A stretch of DNA of 64,000 nucleotides from contig JAUPFV010000003.1 of the NCBI GenBank assembly GCA_036936605.1, positions 104,913,278-104,977,277 of the forward strand, in the 5' to 3' direction. The notes under the pieces are model-generated. The model was not told where the DNA came from, did not search any database, and worked only from the letters and a program-made list of their open reading frames with translations. How positions within the stretch are numbered: position 1 is the stretch's first letter; each line of letters starts with the position of its first letter. The translations under genes were made by a program, and so were the position numbers. Shown here piece by piece: positions 46,601-57,460 of this stretch. This DNA comes from Limnanthes douglasii subsp. nivea (taxonomy: Eukaryota; Streptophyta; Magnoliopsida; Brassicales; Limnanthaceae).

Positions 46601-46611
46601 TGTTATTTTAG
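43608..46611 (+). pseudogene. element B antisense ORF (aORF), frameshifted
   Basis: Lies opposite to gag-pol. The frame 43608-44156 includes a likely real start at 43746 (MRKHPRSRRSKARIPKKPK, a basic nuclear-signal-like tail), then DYFCISERANAYRADGLI. A Ser/Pro/Thr-rich and acidic stretch follows (44150-44450). The frame 44624-45052 (142 codons) has LRLPLDPMIVEYFKLLNLCP, PNQWFTF, and ADKFWKQKFVFISGAWEND, which resembles the plant 'putative gypsy type transposon' domain (Transposase_28). Then come a lysine-rich linker, an acidic frame 45510-45962, a coiled coil (46140-46320), and the C-terminal NLLREIHATYPKMNLSSFL and a Ser/Glu-rich tail (46309-46611). Stops separate these blocks. Known biology says only that such extra frames occur in Tat elements; role unknown. 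Confidence 0.8.
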
Positions 46612-47334
46612 TATCATATCCATTGTACTCATTGAATTATTCTAATTGACAAAGGTTTTTGTTTATATTTCATATTTATCGTCAAGTTATGTGATCCTTT
46701 AATTTTTTACTATAACTCTTCAAATATTATGGTACACTAGATGATTACGGGATATCGAAAATCACAATACATAGCACTTCGAAATTCCCAATGCATGTAT
46801 TAAAATTAATACTTCAAATATTAGAGTGCATTTAATGGACGTAACACTTTGAATATTACAGTAGTGCATTCAATGAACATGACACTTCGAATATCACAGT
46901 GCATCTAAAGAACATAGCACTTCGAATATCATAGTGCATTTAATGAACGTATCACTTTGAATATCACAGTGCATTTAATGAGTGTAGCACTTCGAATATC
47001 ATAGTGCATTTAATGAATGTAGCACTTTGAATATGGTTGTTTCTTCGAAAAGTGTACTAAACGCGTCAGAACATTCTACTCTTGATCAACCTCAAAGATG
47101 ATCAGTCTTTGATCAGTTATCAAGATAGTTTAAATAAATACTTGTAAATAACCATTGGCAAAAATACATTTTATTGATAAATTTGAATAAATACTTGTAA
47201 ATAACCAGCGCCTCATTAAAACCTTCTTGGGCCAACATAGTAGGAAATAGTGCGTTATTTAACCCAAAGAAACAAATTCAAAATACAATAGAACTATTAT
47301 CAATATAATTTCAGATGTTAAAGTATCCTCCCCT
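46612..47334. repeat. 37-bp tandem repeat between convergent frames of element B
   Basis: At about 46765-47038 there are roughly seven imperfect units of 35-38 bp, each with a GTAGCACTTCGAATATCA core and CAGTGCATTTAATGAA. The repeat sits in the untranslated space between the end of the aORF and the end of pol. Such tandem repeats are known in the 3' regions of Tat-lineage elements such as Ogre and can seed satellites. Confidence 0.85.
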
Positions 47335-48470
47335 GAATATCGCAGAGGTGATAAGACCATGACTTTATCCTTCAACAACCATATAAGGTCCTTCCCAATT
47401 CGGGGCCATTTTTCTTAGGCACTTTTCCTTAGTATGCAAGAATACTTACCTCAACACTTTATCACCTGCTTTAAACTCCCTCATTTTTACCCTCGAATTG
47501 TATCTGTTCCTCATAAGAGTCTGATAATAGATTACGTTCAAATAAGCTCAAACTCTTTTCACATCAATCAAATCTAAATTTGCTCTTTTAGCTTTGTCAT
47601 TAGATGTTTCAGAATATTCATCTATTCAAAAAGATTACATCGTAGATTCCACAGGGATAACAGTATCCATTCTATATGCTAAAGCAAAAAGAGTTTCTTT
47701 ATTAGCTTCCCCGGGAGTTATCCGATAAGCCCAAAGTACTTTTGCAAAAAATTCGGCCATTTCCTTGTTGCCCATATCAATTTTTTCTTCAAACCGTCTA
47801 AAATAGTTCTGTTTGTTACCTCAACTTGTCCATTGGCTTGAGGGTGAAAAGGCGTCTAAAAACATTGTTGAATTCCTTTCGATGCACATAATGAATTCAT
47901 TTTTTTATTATTAAACTCAGGGCCATTATCCGTAGTAATTCTCCGAGGTACTCCGAAGCGACAACAAATATTGTTTACAATGAATTTGATTAAATCTTTT
48001 GGTTTCGTTCCAGATAGTGGTTTTGCTTCTGCTCACTTTAAAAAATAATCCACTGCTACAATTATCATTTGTTGTCCCCCAGATGCCATCGGCAAAGGCC
48101 CCACCAAATCAATCCCACATCTATCAAATGGTATAGCCTCGGTTATAGACATAAGTGGAACTGCCGGTTTGTGTATAGAATTGGATAATCTTTGACAAGT
48201 ATCACATCTTCGAATTAATTTTTTAACATTGTTCATGATTGAAGGCCAATAAAATCCTGCAAGTAAAACCCGACGAGATAACACTTTAAATCCGCAGTGA
48301 GCTGACCCCTCTGCTTCATGCAACTCTGACAATACCTCATGTGAATCTTTCTTGTCTAAACACCGTAATAATAGCCTACTGAATGCCTTCTTATACAAGA
48401 TATCATCCAAAACTATGTATCTAAAGGCTTTACCCCTCAATGTTTTGGCCAAATTCGTATCATCTGGCAA
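47335..48470 (-). pseudogene. element B integrase and pol C-terminus
   Basis: The frame 48470-48033 carries the zinc-binding domain (SELHEAEGSAHCGFKVLSRR, then FYWPSIMNN and CDTCQRLSN) and the start of the catalytic core IPFDRCGIDLVGPLP with the first Asp, then IIVAVDYF. Downstream on the minus strand the second Asp is in TTDNGPEF (about 47945-47922), and the catalytic Glu is in FHPQANGQVEV (about 47850-47818). The C-terminal segment MREFKAGDKVLR...MAPNWEGPYMVVE is at about 47485-47370. All catalytic residues are present, but frames are shifted and the last part contains stops. Confidence 0.88.
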
Positions 48471-48998
48471 TGTACCTTACATAAAAAATAGAATATCAGT
48501 TCGCCAATCACCTCGGACTACATCTGGAGTGACAAAGGATTCTTCTATGCATTCACACTGGTCTAACTGGGTCAAAATCTAGGGATTTTCTTGTAACAAA
48601 ATCCAAGGATACTCCTCATTATAAGAAATATTTGCTAAAGATTCAGCCACCATGTTACTTCCTCGACTAGTATGTTCCACAACAACATGATCAAATAGTA
48701 ACATTAAGTTCCGAAGCTCCCAAAGATACAAAATTAGGCGATCCTTTTTTGCCTTTGAATTTTCGGATACTTGATTTGCTACTAACTGAGAATCTGTCTC
48801 TAAGCGCACTGAATTTGCTCCACGTATTTTTGACAACCTCAAACCAGCCAAACCAACTTCATATTCAGCTTTATTATTAGAAGCATGGAAACTAAACTTG
48901 ATAGACTGAATCATCGTTTCCCCAGATGGAGCAATTAGCTGAACTCTAATACTGCATCCTGAAATACTAGACCCTCCATCTGTCCGAACAACCCACAT
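48471..48998 (-). pseudogene. element B second RNase H (RVT_3 / aRNH), catalytic residues intact
   Basis: A single frame (48998-48579) has VVRTDGGSS (Asp), LIAPSGETMIQ, FHASNNKAEYEVGLAGLR (Glu), RLETDSQLVANQV (Asp) and SRGSNMVAESLA, where the last conserved Asp of the NxxADxLA motif has become Glu. This extra RNase H, located between the RT-linked RNase H and integrase, is characteristic of Tat elements and is thought to help remove the RNA strand. Of the three copies here it is the least damaged. Confidence 0.9.
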
Positions 48999-48999
48999 C

Positions 49000-49670
49000 G
49001 AACTCGCTAATACGACATCCTGACTTTCTTTTATATCTGATTTATTCGAATGAAATTCAATAAAAAAAAATGTGCTAACGCTTGAGCTTTAATCTATGTT
49101 TGATGCGTGAACAAGATATCATAATCTCCTAACTCAACTGACCACTTGGTCATCCTCCCCGAAATATCAGGATGTTGTAAAATATTTTTTAAAGGGAATG
49201 AAGTTCGGACTTCGATAGTATGAGCTTGAAAGTAAGGGTGCATTTTCCTAACATCAATCACCAATGCTAATGCTAATTTCTCAAGCTTCAAATACATGGT
49301 TTCTGCTGCCATTAGACTTTTTCTGATATAATACACTGGCTTCGGAATTCCTGAATCGTCACTTATCAATACTGCACTTAGTGCAAATCCGACACCGCAA
49401 TGTATAAAAAACGTTTTTCTCCACTTTGAGGTTTTGATAAAATATCTGGTGATGATAATAAGTTCTTTATGCTTGTAAACACTGCTTCACAACCGATGTC
49501 CATTCAAATCTATTTGGCCCTCGCAACACTTGAAAGAAAGGAAAACATTTGTTATAAAATTTAGAAATAAATCTATTAAGTACTGTCAACCTTCATGTCA
49601 AAATTTTCACTTCTTTAACAGATCGAGGTGAATTCATTGCTATCAGAGCTTTCAACTGTTTTGGGTCAAC
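49000..49670 (-). pseudogene. element B RNase H (first, RT-linked)
   Basis: The frame 49369-49094 has KPVYYIRKSLMAAETMYLKL, EKLALALVIDVRKMHPYFQA, VRTSFPLKNILQHP and GRMTKWSVELGDYDI, standard for the RT-linked RNase H of Tat elements. The first part, including the first Asp, is shifted into other frames at about 49430-49370. Confidence 0.88.
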
Positions 49671-50240
49671 TTATATTCCTCTTTCACTGATAACATAACC
49701 CAAAAACTTCCCTGATCGAACTCTGAAGGTGCACTTTTCAGGATTAAGTTTTAGTCTGATTCCCCTTAGATTCAAAAATATTTCTTCTAAATCATCGAGA
49801 TGTGCATCATCCCTTAAGATTTTTACCACCATATCATCAATATACACCTCCATGTTCCTTCCGATCAGAGTAGGAAACGCTTTATTCATCTACATTTGAT
49901 AAGTAGTTCCAGCGTTTTTCAATCTAAAATGCATAACCTTGTAGCAATGCAATCCTCTGTCAGTTATGAAGGTCGTACATTCTTGGTCCTTCAGATCCAT
50001 CTGGATCTGATTGTATCTTGTGAAAGCATCCATAAAAGTTCTTCCCATGGTGGAATCAATCAGTTGATCTATTCGAGGAACATGAAATGGATCTTTAGAA
50101 AAAGCTTGGTTTAAGTCTGTAAAATCTACACACATTCTCTATTTTCCATTCGTCTTCTTGACCACCACTGGATTCATCGTCCATAAAGGATACTGTGACT
50201 CCCTTATATGTCTGATCCTAGCTAAACGATCCACTTTAGA
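49671..50240 (-). pseudogene. element B reverse transcriptase
   Basis: Two adjacent frames separated by one stop. 50135-49890 has MCVDFTDLNQAFSKDPFHVP, RIDQLID and the RGLHCYKVMHFRLKNAG block. 49889-49671 has NKAFPTLIGRNMEVYIDDMV with the catalytic YIDD at residues 16-19, and CTFRVRSGKFLGYVISERGI. A segment upstream (50230-50140) supplies ARIRHIRE and VVVKKTNGK in another frame. Only a few mutations separate this from a continuous domain. Confidence 0.9.
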
Positions 50241-50249
50241 AATTATTTC

Positions 50250-50501
50250 TTATGCTTTCCTAGATGAAAATGCCCTTCTTTTTTGAATTACTAGCTTCAC
50301 ATTTGGATCAACACCTAAACTATGACAAATTACTTTGATCGGCACCCCCGTCACATCCTTCGTTCTCCAAGCAAAAACATCCAAGTTAGAAGACAAAAAT
50401 TCTAGTAGTTTTTGATGTAGAACTGGGGTCAGTAAGGTCCCTATTCGAAGTACTCTTCTTTCAGAAAAAGTATAGTCCTCAATTTCTTCACTTACTGTCA
50501 A
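50250..50501 (-). pseudogene. element B pol segment between protease and RT
   Basis: The frame has RVLRIGTLLTPVLHQKLLEF, NLDVFAWRTKDVTGVPIKVI and CHSLGVDPNVKLVIQKRRAF, the conserved connector that in Ty3 elements leads into the RT (DVFAWxxxDxxGI...HxLxV...QKRRxF). It is a spacer domain with no known catalysis. Confidence 0.85.
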
Positions 50502-51250
50502 AGACCCTGGGGTTTCCCTCGGATCGTCAACCCTTTCATCAAAATCTGAGGCCTACCCCTCTGACTGCTATTCATTCATCAAGTCTCCACTGTTGGATCC
50601 TCGGATCCGAAGTGCAGTGGCATAACACTCTCTTGCAAATTTCTAGTCGCTTCGAACGACCCCTACACGATCTACTACCACATATTTAAAATATTGATGT
50701 ACTGTCGACAAAGCCCCATATATTCTGGACAACCAAGACCTTCTAAAAATAGTGTTGTAACTTGTGGGACAGTCTACCCCTGTAAAGAGAACTTAAACCT
50801 TCTTCTTGAAAGGTCCCTTTCATAAGTTCACCTCTCTTTCGAATTCATAAATCACCCGAGCTGTCACACTAGTGAATCCTATAATTGTACGCTCCGATTG
50901 AGAAATTCGAGGAGGGTTATGCATCTTGTCATAAGTCAATTTGACGAGGACGTTCGTAGAACTACCGGTGTCTATGAGAACACGTCGAATTTCAGCACCA
51001 ACCACTTCTGCCCCAATAACTACCACGTCTTTATGCGGCCTCGTTGTACCCCGCAGGTCGTCCTCATCGAACAAGATAAAAGGTATAACCTTTTTGTCAT
51101 ACACACGAGTAGACAATTTTCCTTCAATTTGGGTTGTCAAATTGACAACATGTCTCTTCCTTGAACTGTCGGTAGTACCAGCCATTGAGTCACCCCAGAA
51201 AATAGCTAACGACTCAAAATATTCACACAAGCTTCGCAATGTCCTTTCCT
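50502..51250 (-). pseudogene. element B protease, active site intact
   Basis: The frame 51239-50820 has RKRHVVNLTTQIEGKLSTRV, PFILFDEDDLRGTTRPHKD and RRVLIDTGSSTNVLVKLTYD, with the retropepsin DTGSS at residues 90-94. The post-protease block (equivalent of YNxIxGRxWL) follows in other frames near 50770-50640. This enzyme would mature Gag-Pol. The same motif is altered in A (VTKSS) and C (DIGSS). Confidence 0.88.
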
Positions 51251-51304
51251 TACCGGCTCCTCAACATCCATCAGAATTAACCTTTCTGGATCATTGTCCA
51301 AATA

Positions 51305-52790
51305 TTATGAAGCAACATCGAATTTAGCATTCTTAGAATCTAGAATCATCCAATTCTCAGCTGGCGCATTTGGGTTAGTAGGCCGTGAATTCGATGTTGG
51401 AATTTTCGACGCGCCTCCTTGTGACTTCAAATAAGTCAAGAGTTTTCCATTTTCAATCAAGATTTGGATCTCTTTTTTCAATGCAGTACAATTATTGGTA
51501 TCATGACCAGTGTCCTCGTGATATCTGCAATATTTGTTATTCCGCTCATCCCTTAGCCTATTTACTATAACCGGCTTCCTGAAATTCACGAAACTCTTGT
51601 TTTTGTCAAAGATTGTAGCTACACTTTCTGTTAAATCTGCATAATACTTTTACCTAATCCAATTATTTGGCATCAGTCTGTTGTAATTGTAGGATGGGCA
51701 TGATTTTCATATCACTCAGTTCGAGGTGGTAAATTATTATTCCTCGAACGCAACTGCTGATTACCATTCAAAGGTTGCCCTTGGTTATTGACCTGAATTT
51801 TTTGGAACATTACCTAGTCTTCCTCGGACCCTGGTTGACTCTTCAAATTTAACCTGGTTTTCAACCTGAGCCATCAGTGCCCCAAAGGTTAAAGCTCTTA
51901 TTTTTGTCATTTCATTAGCCAGATCCATTAGCAGTTACCCCTGGCGAAAAGCTGCCATCGCCACACCTTCTTCACAATTATCTAAACCTGCCTTAGTCAT
52001 AACAAACCTCTTTGTGTAGTCCTTTAATTTCTTTCCAACTGCCTGTTTGCACTGGATAATCGTATCTCCATTCGCTCTCATCTCATTGCTTCCAACAAAT
52101 TGGCTTGAAAGGTAGTATACAAATCCTTGAAATTCGAAATAGATCCCCTCAGAATCCGATTGTACCACTTTAACATTGTTCCTTTGAAAGTTTATGAAAA
52201 AGCACGACACACTAGACGGTCATCATCTTCGAAATTCATCATGTGATTCTTGAATCGTTTGATGTGATCATCTGGATCTTGCATCCCATCGAACTTTTCA
52301 ACCTTAGCAATGTCAAAACGCTTCGGAAGCGTAATAGATCGAATTTCACTGGTCAACGGAGAGTTCCTCCAATCGACACCCTGTACATATTGATCCTCAA
52401 TCCCCATGACTACATACAAATTCCGATCAGTCTCAGCATACTGATTCGATGTGTTCCCCTCACACCAATTAGATTCCCTTAAACAACGAGGAACATTATC
52501 CCTTTTAGATTTATGTTCCTTCTTATGCTTCCTTGGCTGTTCCCTTTCTTGTTCATCCTTCGAATAATTTCTATACCTCTTTAAGCCTAAGTCAGAACTT
52601 TCAACCTCTTTATCACTAGATGTGACACATTCCTGTTTGTTTTTCTTTCCCTTTCGAGAAGAATAACGCTCTTCTACAGCTTCGAAGCGTGCGTTCTTCT
52701 GCTCATTCCTAATATATCGATCAGTGCAAGATCGATCAGACTGGTTTCCAATTTTAGTTTTCTTATTTACTTGTCCCACTTCGTATTTAA
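51305..52790 (-). pseudogene. element B gag with zinc finger
   Basis: N-terminal frame 52779-52192: charged (HKKEHKSKRDNVPRCLRESN), then SITLPKRFDIAKVEKFDGMQ, DPDDHIKRFKNHMMNFEDDD and RLVCRAF. The next frame, 52210-51935, has NGDTIIQCKQAVGKKLKDYTKRF. A segment with EEVALMAQVENQV-like sequence lies near 51880. The frame 51589-51305 carries the zinc-finger-like YCRYHEDTGHDTNNCTALKK, then EIQILIENGKLLTYL. It binds and packages the element RNA. Frameshifts near 52195 and 51900 break it. Confidence 0.88.
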
Positions 52791-53069
52791 GCTTCGCCTA
52801 GTAAATATCCTGCTATCTTTGCTCGTACTTCTTATTCATCGCGTTTATTTTATCCAAGAGCTGGTTCATACGTATTTGAATATTTGATTGAGTTTGGATC
52901 GAAACAGATCCTTCTGGTCTATTTTCATTCCCTTGTAAATATTCTCTGAGTGTTTCAAATGTTGATCAGACTAATGGGTTGTTTTCAGGATTCATTACGA
53001 AATTTCGAAACCATTTTTCAAGATTAACAAAATTCGAACGAGAGAATAAGACACCGACTGCTAGTTGTC

Positions 53070-53091
53070 CCATATGAAGTCACCAATTTAG
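53070..53091 (-). other. element B primer-binding site region
   Basis: On the minus strand, directly after the 5' LTR end, the sequence reads CTAAATTGGTGACTTCATAT. It corresponds to the ATTGGCGACC site of element C. tRNA not assigned. Confidence 0.6.
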
Positions 53092-53384
53092 TGATTTAAA
53101 TTATTATAAGTCGCTTTGGTAAATAATAATAGGAGTGTTTTAGTGAGATAAAGATTTTAGAGAGAAAAAGTGAGAGAACACAAGTGAGCAAGAGCAAAGT
53201 TTCAACCCATTTATTATTTCATCTATGGCTTTTATAAAGAGGTGCGGGGACTTAGTTTATAACTGTAAGTAGTTACATAAAAAGATAAATTAACCTTAGT
53301 CCCCAACAAAGATATGTACTTCAAATTATTCCTCTAACCTTCTATTATTTATATTTAAGTCCCTGAACTTCTATTTACTTATCA
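53092..53384 (-). repeat. element B 5' LTR
   Basis: 293 bp, TGATAAGTAAATAGAAGTTC at 53384 to ...TTTAAATCA at 53092, with a TTTATAAA box near 53235. Differs from the 3' LTR by scattered substitutions and small gaps. Confidence 0.9.
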
Positions 53385-53814
53385 GATAGAGCTAACGGTT
53401 TCAAAGTGAACTCATTTTGATTTTTTCGATTTCTAGTTAGTAATACAAATCATGAGCTTCTTCATTTGTATATTTTCCAATGATATTGTTAGTTTTTAAT
53501 TTTACAGAAGATAATTATTATTCTCTCTCATCTATCAATATATAAAATTAGTTTTCCACTCTTTTTCTTACTCATATATCGCTAAAGCAAGACACGTGAT
53601 ATGTATTACTTAATTCTAAGTAGTTTCGAAATAATTAGTGCAGAAAAGAGTCCCAAAATGTACCCATGGCTTTGCATCAACTCTAGGATTGGAATTAAAT
53701 ATGTACAGTTTTGCATTTATAAAAATATATGTCCCTCATCTACTTTGTATGTGGTCCCATATCACAACATGGGTTCACATAATTTTTGTAACTAGTCTAG
53801 TATTAAATTTATAA

Positions 53815-54075
53815 CTAGTCATCATGGTTGCACATATATCATCATGTACATGATTTCACATCATGTACATGGTTGCGCATCTATCATCATCTTGATGGTT
53901 TTGGATAATTTATATGGTTGCGTATATATCATGATACATGGTTTCACATCTATCATGATACATTGTTTTATATCATTTACAAGGTTTTACATCTATTGGC
54001 ATACAAGGTTTCTTATCTATCATTTATATAGTTGTGCATCTATCATTACATAGTTTCATATCATTTGTCTGGCCT
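53815..54075 (+). repeat. degenerate minisatellite (CATGGTTGCACATCTATCAT-type unit)
   Basis: Around ten imperfect units of 20-30 bases combining TACATGGTTKCACATC and TATCATCATG or TATCATGATA. The frame that spans it (53844-54053) is a consequence of the repeat, not a gene. Confidence 0.8.
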
Positions 54076-54395
54076 CACATGTATTGCATTGTCCCTCATT
54101 AATCAAATATCAATGGTCTCTCATCTAGTATATTAAATCTAATCTCATATTTGTTTATATGTTAAATACTCCCAAAAGCTTGTTTTTTAGATCATGCATG
54201 CTTGCACTAACAAAACCAACGAAAGAAATAAAACTCAAAATATGAACACTTGGAAGTTACAAAGAAAACACCATTTTATTCTCTTCTAAAAGGAACATAC
54301 GAGCTGCAAAAAAAACATTTGTTTAAAAAAGACTTGAGAGTTTATAGTAGAAATAATAAAAACATAAGACGATGAGAAAGAAGCCTTCAAATTAG

Positions 54396-54475
54396 GTTTT
54401 TTTAGAGGGAATCGCACTCATGACCTTTGGTCACAAGCATACCTTACTCCACCAACTCGGCTACCCCTTTGGGGG
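54396..54475 (-). mobile_element. tRNA-derived SINE head, copy 3
   Basis: On the minus strand: GGGGTAGCCGAGTTGGTGG (A-box at 54462-54451), AGTAAGGTATGCTTGTGACC, AAAGGTCATGAGTGCGATTC (B-box-like end), then CTCT plus seven A. Only the tRNA-like ~75 bp and the A-run remain. It is the clearest of the three copies. Confidence 0.7.
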
Positions 54476-54983
54476 AAATATTATTTCATTTCATTCACAC
54501 TTTATTTGATATAATACACATGTTTGTTGTATGCTATTGTTGTTTTTTGTACCAAATTATTTTTAGTGATCTCAAATTTAGTTGAGTAAAATAAATGTGT
54601 TGCTTAGTTAATTAATCAATATGATAGCATATTCAAAGTATTTAAGTGAATATATATTTTCCGTAACAAACGATGATCCAAGTTAAAAAAAATTAGTGTT
54701 CTTTAGTTTGCTATAAATTGACTTATATTCAACAAAGGATTGAAATTACAATAACGATTTAAATAATAATGTTATCTGATTTATAATAAATCATGTGTTA
54801 TTTTCTTTGGATAAAATTATATTTCACTATCTGACTACAATTAAAAGATGTGCTTCAAAGAAAAAAGGATATAAAATATATTAAGTAAGTTTATTTGTTT
54901 ATGATTTTATTAATCTTTTGTGCTTTAGAAAGGAATCTATGTTATATGCTCTTGATATTATTTTTTGAATATTTTAATATTTA

Positions 54984-55745
54984 TGTTAGATTTAGTCTAG
55001 AAGTAACTCGTCAACAAAGGTATTGGTTGAACCATGACTTAATTATAGAGACATATGCTGATCCAAAGGGTTAAGACAAACTATTGAAGACCGGTGCCCG
55101 TTGGGTCGAAAGAAATATGTGTTGAACCGAATACGACTGGTCCAAAGTAAGATGGTCGGATACAAGCTAATCGGAAGCACCACTATAATATGAAGCGAGT
55201 TGGATCGTAGCACCATAGCTCGGTCGAAGTGGAATATTCTATTTGTTAGGTTTTCTATATTAATTGGATATCGTATTTTGGTCTTCTATATTAATTAAGA
55301 TTTTTTATTTATGAGATTTCTTATATTAATGAACTATGAGTTATTCCAACTGTTGGTTATAGGCTTAAATCTGGAGTTTTTGATGAGTTTTCTCTAAACC
55401 TATAAATAGAGTAAGATATTTTTATGCGATGTGCGATGTGACTGTGGCATGGCTGAGCAAACCTATTTCCAAAGATAGTGAAATCTCTCTAGGTCTTTTG
55501 AGAGATAACTACGCTGAGAGATAAACATTGAGGAAACTATTGATTTATAAAGTGAGTGCTTGTTGCCCGTGGATGTATTACAGTCTGAACTACGTTCAAA
55601 TAACGTCTTGTGTGTTTAGTTGTATTACACTTTTTTTTATTTGTTACTCGTCTTGTACATGACACTTGGATCGTTCTTCTATAGGTTCCTTTAATCGTAT
55701 ATCGGTTCTTTCCTTGGTCGATTGGTGTATTAAATTTCCCAAACA
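54984..55745 (+). repeat. probable solo LTR (copia-like), 762 bp
   Basis: Starts TGTTAGATTTAGTCTAG and ends TTTCCCAAACA. It is flanked by ATTTA (54979-54983) and AATTA (55746-55750), a 4-of-5 target-site match. A TATAAATA box is at 55401-55408, followed about 165 bases later by CCGTGGATGTATTACAG and CTGAACTACGTTCAAAT, a block common after the TATA box in plant copia LTRs. No primer site or coding region follows, so recombination to a solo LTR is likely. The ends are by eye. Confidence 0.6.
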
Positions 55746-55889
55746 AATTACATGATACTTGAATATATTCTCTAGAGTTTTTATTTATTTAAAGCATGAT
55801 ACACAATTAAACTAATTGAATGAATTTCATTTATATTTCTTATTTTAACACAAATCGTTCTAAACAATTAAAATTATTACACAAATTGA

Positions 55890-57460
55890 ATGGATTTCGT
55901 TTAGAGGCATGTAGAGGCAGGTCAAAGCACTTGCGCCAAGCTAAACACCTGGACCTTGGAGAAATGGGAGAATGGTTTCCACAATTGATTCACCTCAGGG
56001 AATTTTGTGAGGTCTCATCTGTGGAATACTACAACGAGAAGAGACCTCACTTGGGAAGAACTAACCACCCATACTCCTGCAGACGTTATCCTGAGGAGAA
56101 CTGAGGCTAAGGACGTCGAGATCTACTTTCCTTCTAGGGTCAAAGCCCCTAGCCATCTGGACAAGATGAAGAATAAAAGAAATAAGAAAACCAAAACAGA
56201 CCCACCTCAGCCAACTACCGAAGGGACCTATTCGGAAAATCAAGAAGGGATCAATATTGTTCTGCTGGAAGAATTCGAAGTTACCGTCAAAGAGGTTGGT
56301 GGATCAGACAACCCACTAAAGATTACAAAGAAGGATAATAAGCGCAAGGCAAGCAATGATGAAAAATCTGCAAAGAAGAAGAAAGTCACTATGGGATCAG
56401 AGATAATTCTACGTCCTTCTAAACTTCCTCCTCCAGTTTCTGTTGATCCTACTATGCAAGAAGAAATTCCACCCATCCTTTACTCCAAACAGGACACTAC
56501 TGATGGAGAGTTAAATCTTGATGCATTTCAAAACATTAATATGTACTTTAATGATCTGGACAAGGATAACTTCGCGAGGCCTTATCGTCCGGCCAATTCG
56601 TCCAATGTTGTGACCCATAATGGTGAGACTTATGTGATATCAAGCGAGCAAGACACCATGAGTTATGCCCTCTTAGTTTACATCCGTCCGGTAGTTAACC
56701 TGGAAAGACAAGTGAGGGAACACACAAATACTATCACCTCCCTTACCACAACAAACCAAGGTTTGACGAATAGTCTCTCTACCGCTCAACAAAGCATATA
56801 ATATCTGACAAAGGAAAAAGATGATTTGGCTGCCAAACCGCTTAAGTCAGAAGAGGCTCAAAGAGATCTCTAGACCAAGTATTCCGGACTGGAAACTTCT
56901 TCCGATGATATAAAAGCTTTGAAGAAGCAACTAGAAGCTACATACAAAACCATCAAGACTCTATCCGAAAAAATGTCAATTTGGAGGATCTTGTTAAGAA
57001 GAAAACAGAGGAGAATACATCTCTAGTACAAAAGCAAGCCCAAAAGATAGCTGCTGGAATAGAGAAGTATGCCTCTGGAGTGGTAGAATCATTGGATAAA
57101 AGAGATGATGGAATTAAATACGATATGGTCTTATTGTTTTATGAGACGTTTCCTAAGAGGACTCTTGGTCCTTTTTAGAAATTTGTAGAATATGATGACC
57201 TTCGTTTTCATACAATGGATGATGGTGACAAGCACACCTACTCAAGTGGAGACGATTCTGAGAACAACGAAGAAGTTGCTGAGAGTTCAAGTGCTGAACT
57301 CAAAATTCTAAAAAAGATGGTGAAGAAAAGACCAAAGGGAACAAGCCTTAAGGTTGTATTTTTAGGCTGTGTGTTTTTTGTTAAAAAACTAAAGTCCTTG
57401 GATGGCCAAGGCATCTTGTTGCATTGCTCGTTTAATTTTTGTTCTTTATAACTTAAAGTC
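55890..57460 (+). pseudogene. element C antisense ORF (aORF), 5'-truncated
   Basis: The main frame 56007-56801 (264 codons; the first Met is arbitrary) has a tryptophan-containing start (RSHLWNTTTRRDLTWEELT), then basic linkers (MKNKRNKKTKTD, KKDNKRKASNDEKSAKKKK). A central block has NINMYFNDLDKDNFARPYRP, then a Gln/Thr-rich coiled coil (NLERQVREHTNTITSLTTTN). Following frames (56800-57178) continue the coiled coil and end with KYDMVLLFYETFPKRTLGPF, which parallels NLLREIHATYPKMNLSSFL of B in position and pattern. An acidic Ser/Glu tail (57215-57300) follows, as in B. N-terminal DYFCIS and the first domain are absent. Confidence 0.7.

Larger units (their letters stand above)
42902..53384 (-). 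mobile_element. Tat-lineage Ty3/gypsy LTR retrotransposon B, complete structure, with antisense ORF
   Basis: A 10.5-kb element on the minus strand. Its 5' LTR is 53092-53384 and its 3' LTR is 42902-43188. Flanking bases TATAG (42897-42901) and GATAG (53385-53389) match at four of five positions, as expected of an old 5-bp target duplication. Reading down the minus strand are the primer site, gag, finger, protease, RT, RNase H, second RNase H and integrase, then a tandem repeat and a plus-strand antisense ORF, then the polypurine tract. It is the best preserved of the three, but frames are still broken. Gag and pol are close to element A. Confidence 0.92.
53390..54983. other. AT-rich spacer with minisatellite and SINE fragment
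   Basis: Apart from the repeat at 53815-54075 and the SINE head at 54396-54475, I see no gene. Low-complexity AT-rich DNA fills the rest. Confidence 0.5.

Noticed and set aside
53844..54053. 69-residue frame
   Set aside because: Produced by the minisatellite at 53815-54075. Repeated H/I/Y-rich translation with no start context.
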